This document shows, one piece after another, positions 6,482-7,152 of a DNA stretch of 7,152 bases. Both the position numbers and the translations under genes were made by a program. Numbering within the stretch: the stretch's first letter is position 1; each line of letters opens with the position of its first letter. Source of the stretch: Negativicutes bacterium UBA1444 (lineage in GTDB: Bacteria > Bacillota > Negativicutes > UBA1444); NCBI GenBank assembly GCA_002329525.1, contig DCTI01000169.1, positions 1 to 7,152 on the forward strand, read 5' to 3'. The notes under the pieces are model-generated. The model saw nothing but the letters and a program-made list of their open reading frames with translations, ran no database searches and had not been told where the DNA came from.

Positions 6482-7152
6482 CGGCAACATTCTCGTGACC
6501 GGCGCGGCCGGTTTTATCGGCTATCATCTGTGCCGGCGTCTGCTGGCGGCCGGCGTGGCCGTCACCGGCCTCGACAACCTCAACGACTATTACGACCCGG
6601 CGCTGAAGCAGGCCCGGCTCGACCAGCTGCGGGAGTTTCCCGCTTTTTCGTTCCGGCGGCTCGACTTGGCCGACCGGGGCGGCATGGAAAAACTGTTTGC
6701 CGAGCTGCGGCCGGACTATGTCGTCCATCTGGCCGCCCAGGCCGGCGTGCGCTACTCCCTCGACCATCCCCACGAGTACATCGATTCCAACATCGTCGGC
6801 TTTTTGAATATCCTCGAAGGCTGCAGGTACGGCAAGGTGAAGCACCTGGTCTACGCCTCCAGTTCCTCGGTCTACGGAAACAGCAACGAATTCCCCTTCA
6901 AGGAATCGGCCAACGTCGATTACCCCATCAGTCTTTACGCGGCGACAAAAAAATCGAACGAACTGATGGCCTACACCTACAGCCACCTCTACGGCCTGAA
7001 AACCACGGGCTTGCGGTTTTTCACCGTCTACGGACCCTGGGGCCGGCCCGATATGGCCTACTTTAAGTTCACGAAAGCCATTCTCGAAGGAAAGCCCATC
7101 AGCGTCTACAACCAGGGCGATCTATACAGGGACTTCACCTATATCGACGATA
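6468..7152 (+). CDS. UDP-glucuronate 4-epimerase-like NAD-dependent epimerase, C-terminus cut by window edge
   Basis: The frame runs from an ATG at 6468 for 228 codons to the window end without a stop. It is an extended short-chain dehydrogenase. The NAD-binding TGAAGFIG is at 11-18, the catalytic YxxxK is Y157 to K161, and the catalytic serine lies in YASSSSVYG (129-137). The stretches DNLNDYYDP (36-44), [11 protein letters not shown] (87-97) and [14 protein letters not shown] (188-201) are characteristic of the UDP-glucuronate 4-epimerase (CapI-like) branch, which converts UDP-glucuronate to UDP-galacturonate. Relatives are about 320-350 residues, so roughly the last third is missing. An AGGGG site (6458-6462) lies 5 bases upstream, and the gene overlaps the dehydrogenase by 14 bases. 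Being directly after the enzyme that makes its substrate supports the call. A plain UDP-glucose or UDP-GlcNAc 4-epimerase is less likely. Confidence 0.9.
   Translation, partial: MDRIDGNILVTGAAGFIGYHLCRRLLAAGVAVTGLDNLNDYYDPALKQARLDQLREFPAFSFRRLDLADRGGMEKLFAELRPDYVVHLAAQAGVRYSLDHPHEYIDSNIVGFLNILEGCRYGKVKHLVYASSSSVYGNSNEFPFKESANVDYPISLYAATKKSNELMAYTYSHLYGLKTTGLRFFTVYGPWGRPDMAYFKFTKAILEGKPISVYNQGDLYRDFTYIDD

Noticed and set aside
5108..6490. A 460-codon open frame on the minus strand covering the whole UDP-glucose dehydrogenase gene
   Set aside because: The opposite strand is an unmistakable enzyme with all catalytic motifs. Long antisense frames are common opposite GC-rich genes, and this translation shows no recognisable domain and is rich in H, G, R and V.

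Overview
The window is a GC-rich, densely coded piece of a bacterial chromosome carrying cell-surface glycan genes. Two heptosyltransferase-like (GT9) genes point to a Gram-negative organism that makes lipopolysaccharide or a related glycolipid. The phylum cannot be fixed from this sequence: there is no rRNA, tRNA or mobile element, and the protein families present are widespread.

The layout is two divergent gene blocks meeting at a 187-base AT-richer intergenic region (4954-5140). The left block, on the minus strand, holds five genes in transcription order: GT2 glycosyltransferase A (4953-4042), GT9 glycosyltransferase B (4045-3038), GT2 glycosyltransferase B (3041-2151), GT9 glycosyltransferase A (2154-1090), and a CPBP/CAAX-type intramembrane protease gene (1097 to beyond base 1). 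Every junction overlaps, by 4, 4, 4 and 8 bases, so this is almost certainly one translationally coupled operon. The order GT2-GT9-GT2-GT9, with the two GT2s and the two GT9s resembling each other, suggests duplication of a two-gene module.

The right block, on the plus strand, starts with a complete UDP-glucose 6-dehydrogenase (5141-6481). It overlaps by 14 bases a UDP-glucuronate 4-epimerase-like gene (6468 to beyond 7152). Together they would turn UDP-glucose into UDP-glucuronate and then UDP-galacturonate in the cytoplasm.

An economical reading is that the right block supplies activated uronic acids, and the left block adds sugars to a lipid-linked or LPS-core acceptor at the inner face of the inner membrane. 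The protease is an unexplained accessory. The intergenic region holds a strong -10-like element facing the left operon and two short inverted repeats that could be operators or leader hairpins. No gene-free stretch exceeds 187 bases. No terminator, RNA gene, insertion sequence or CRISPR array was seen.
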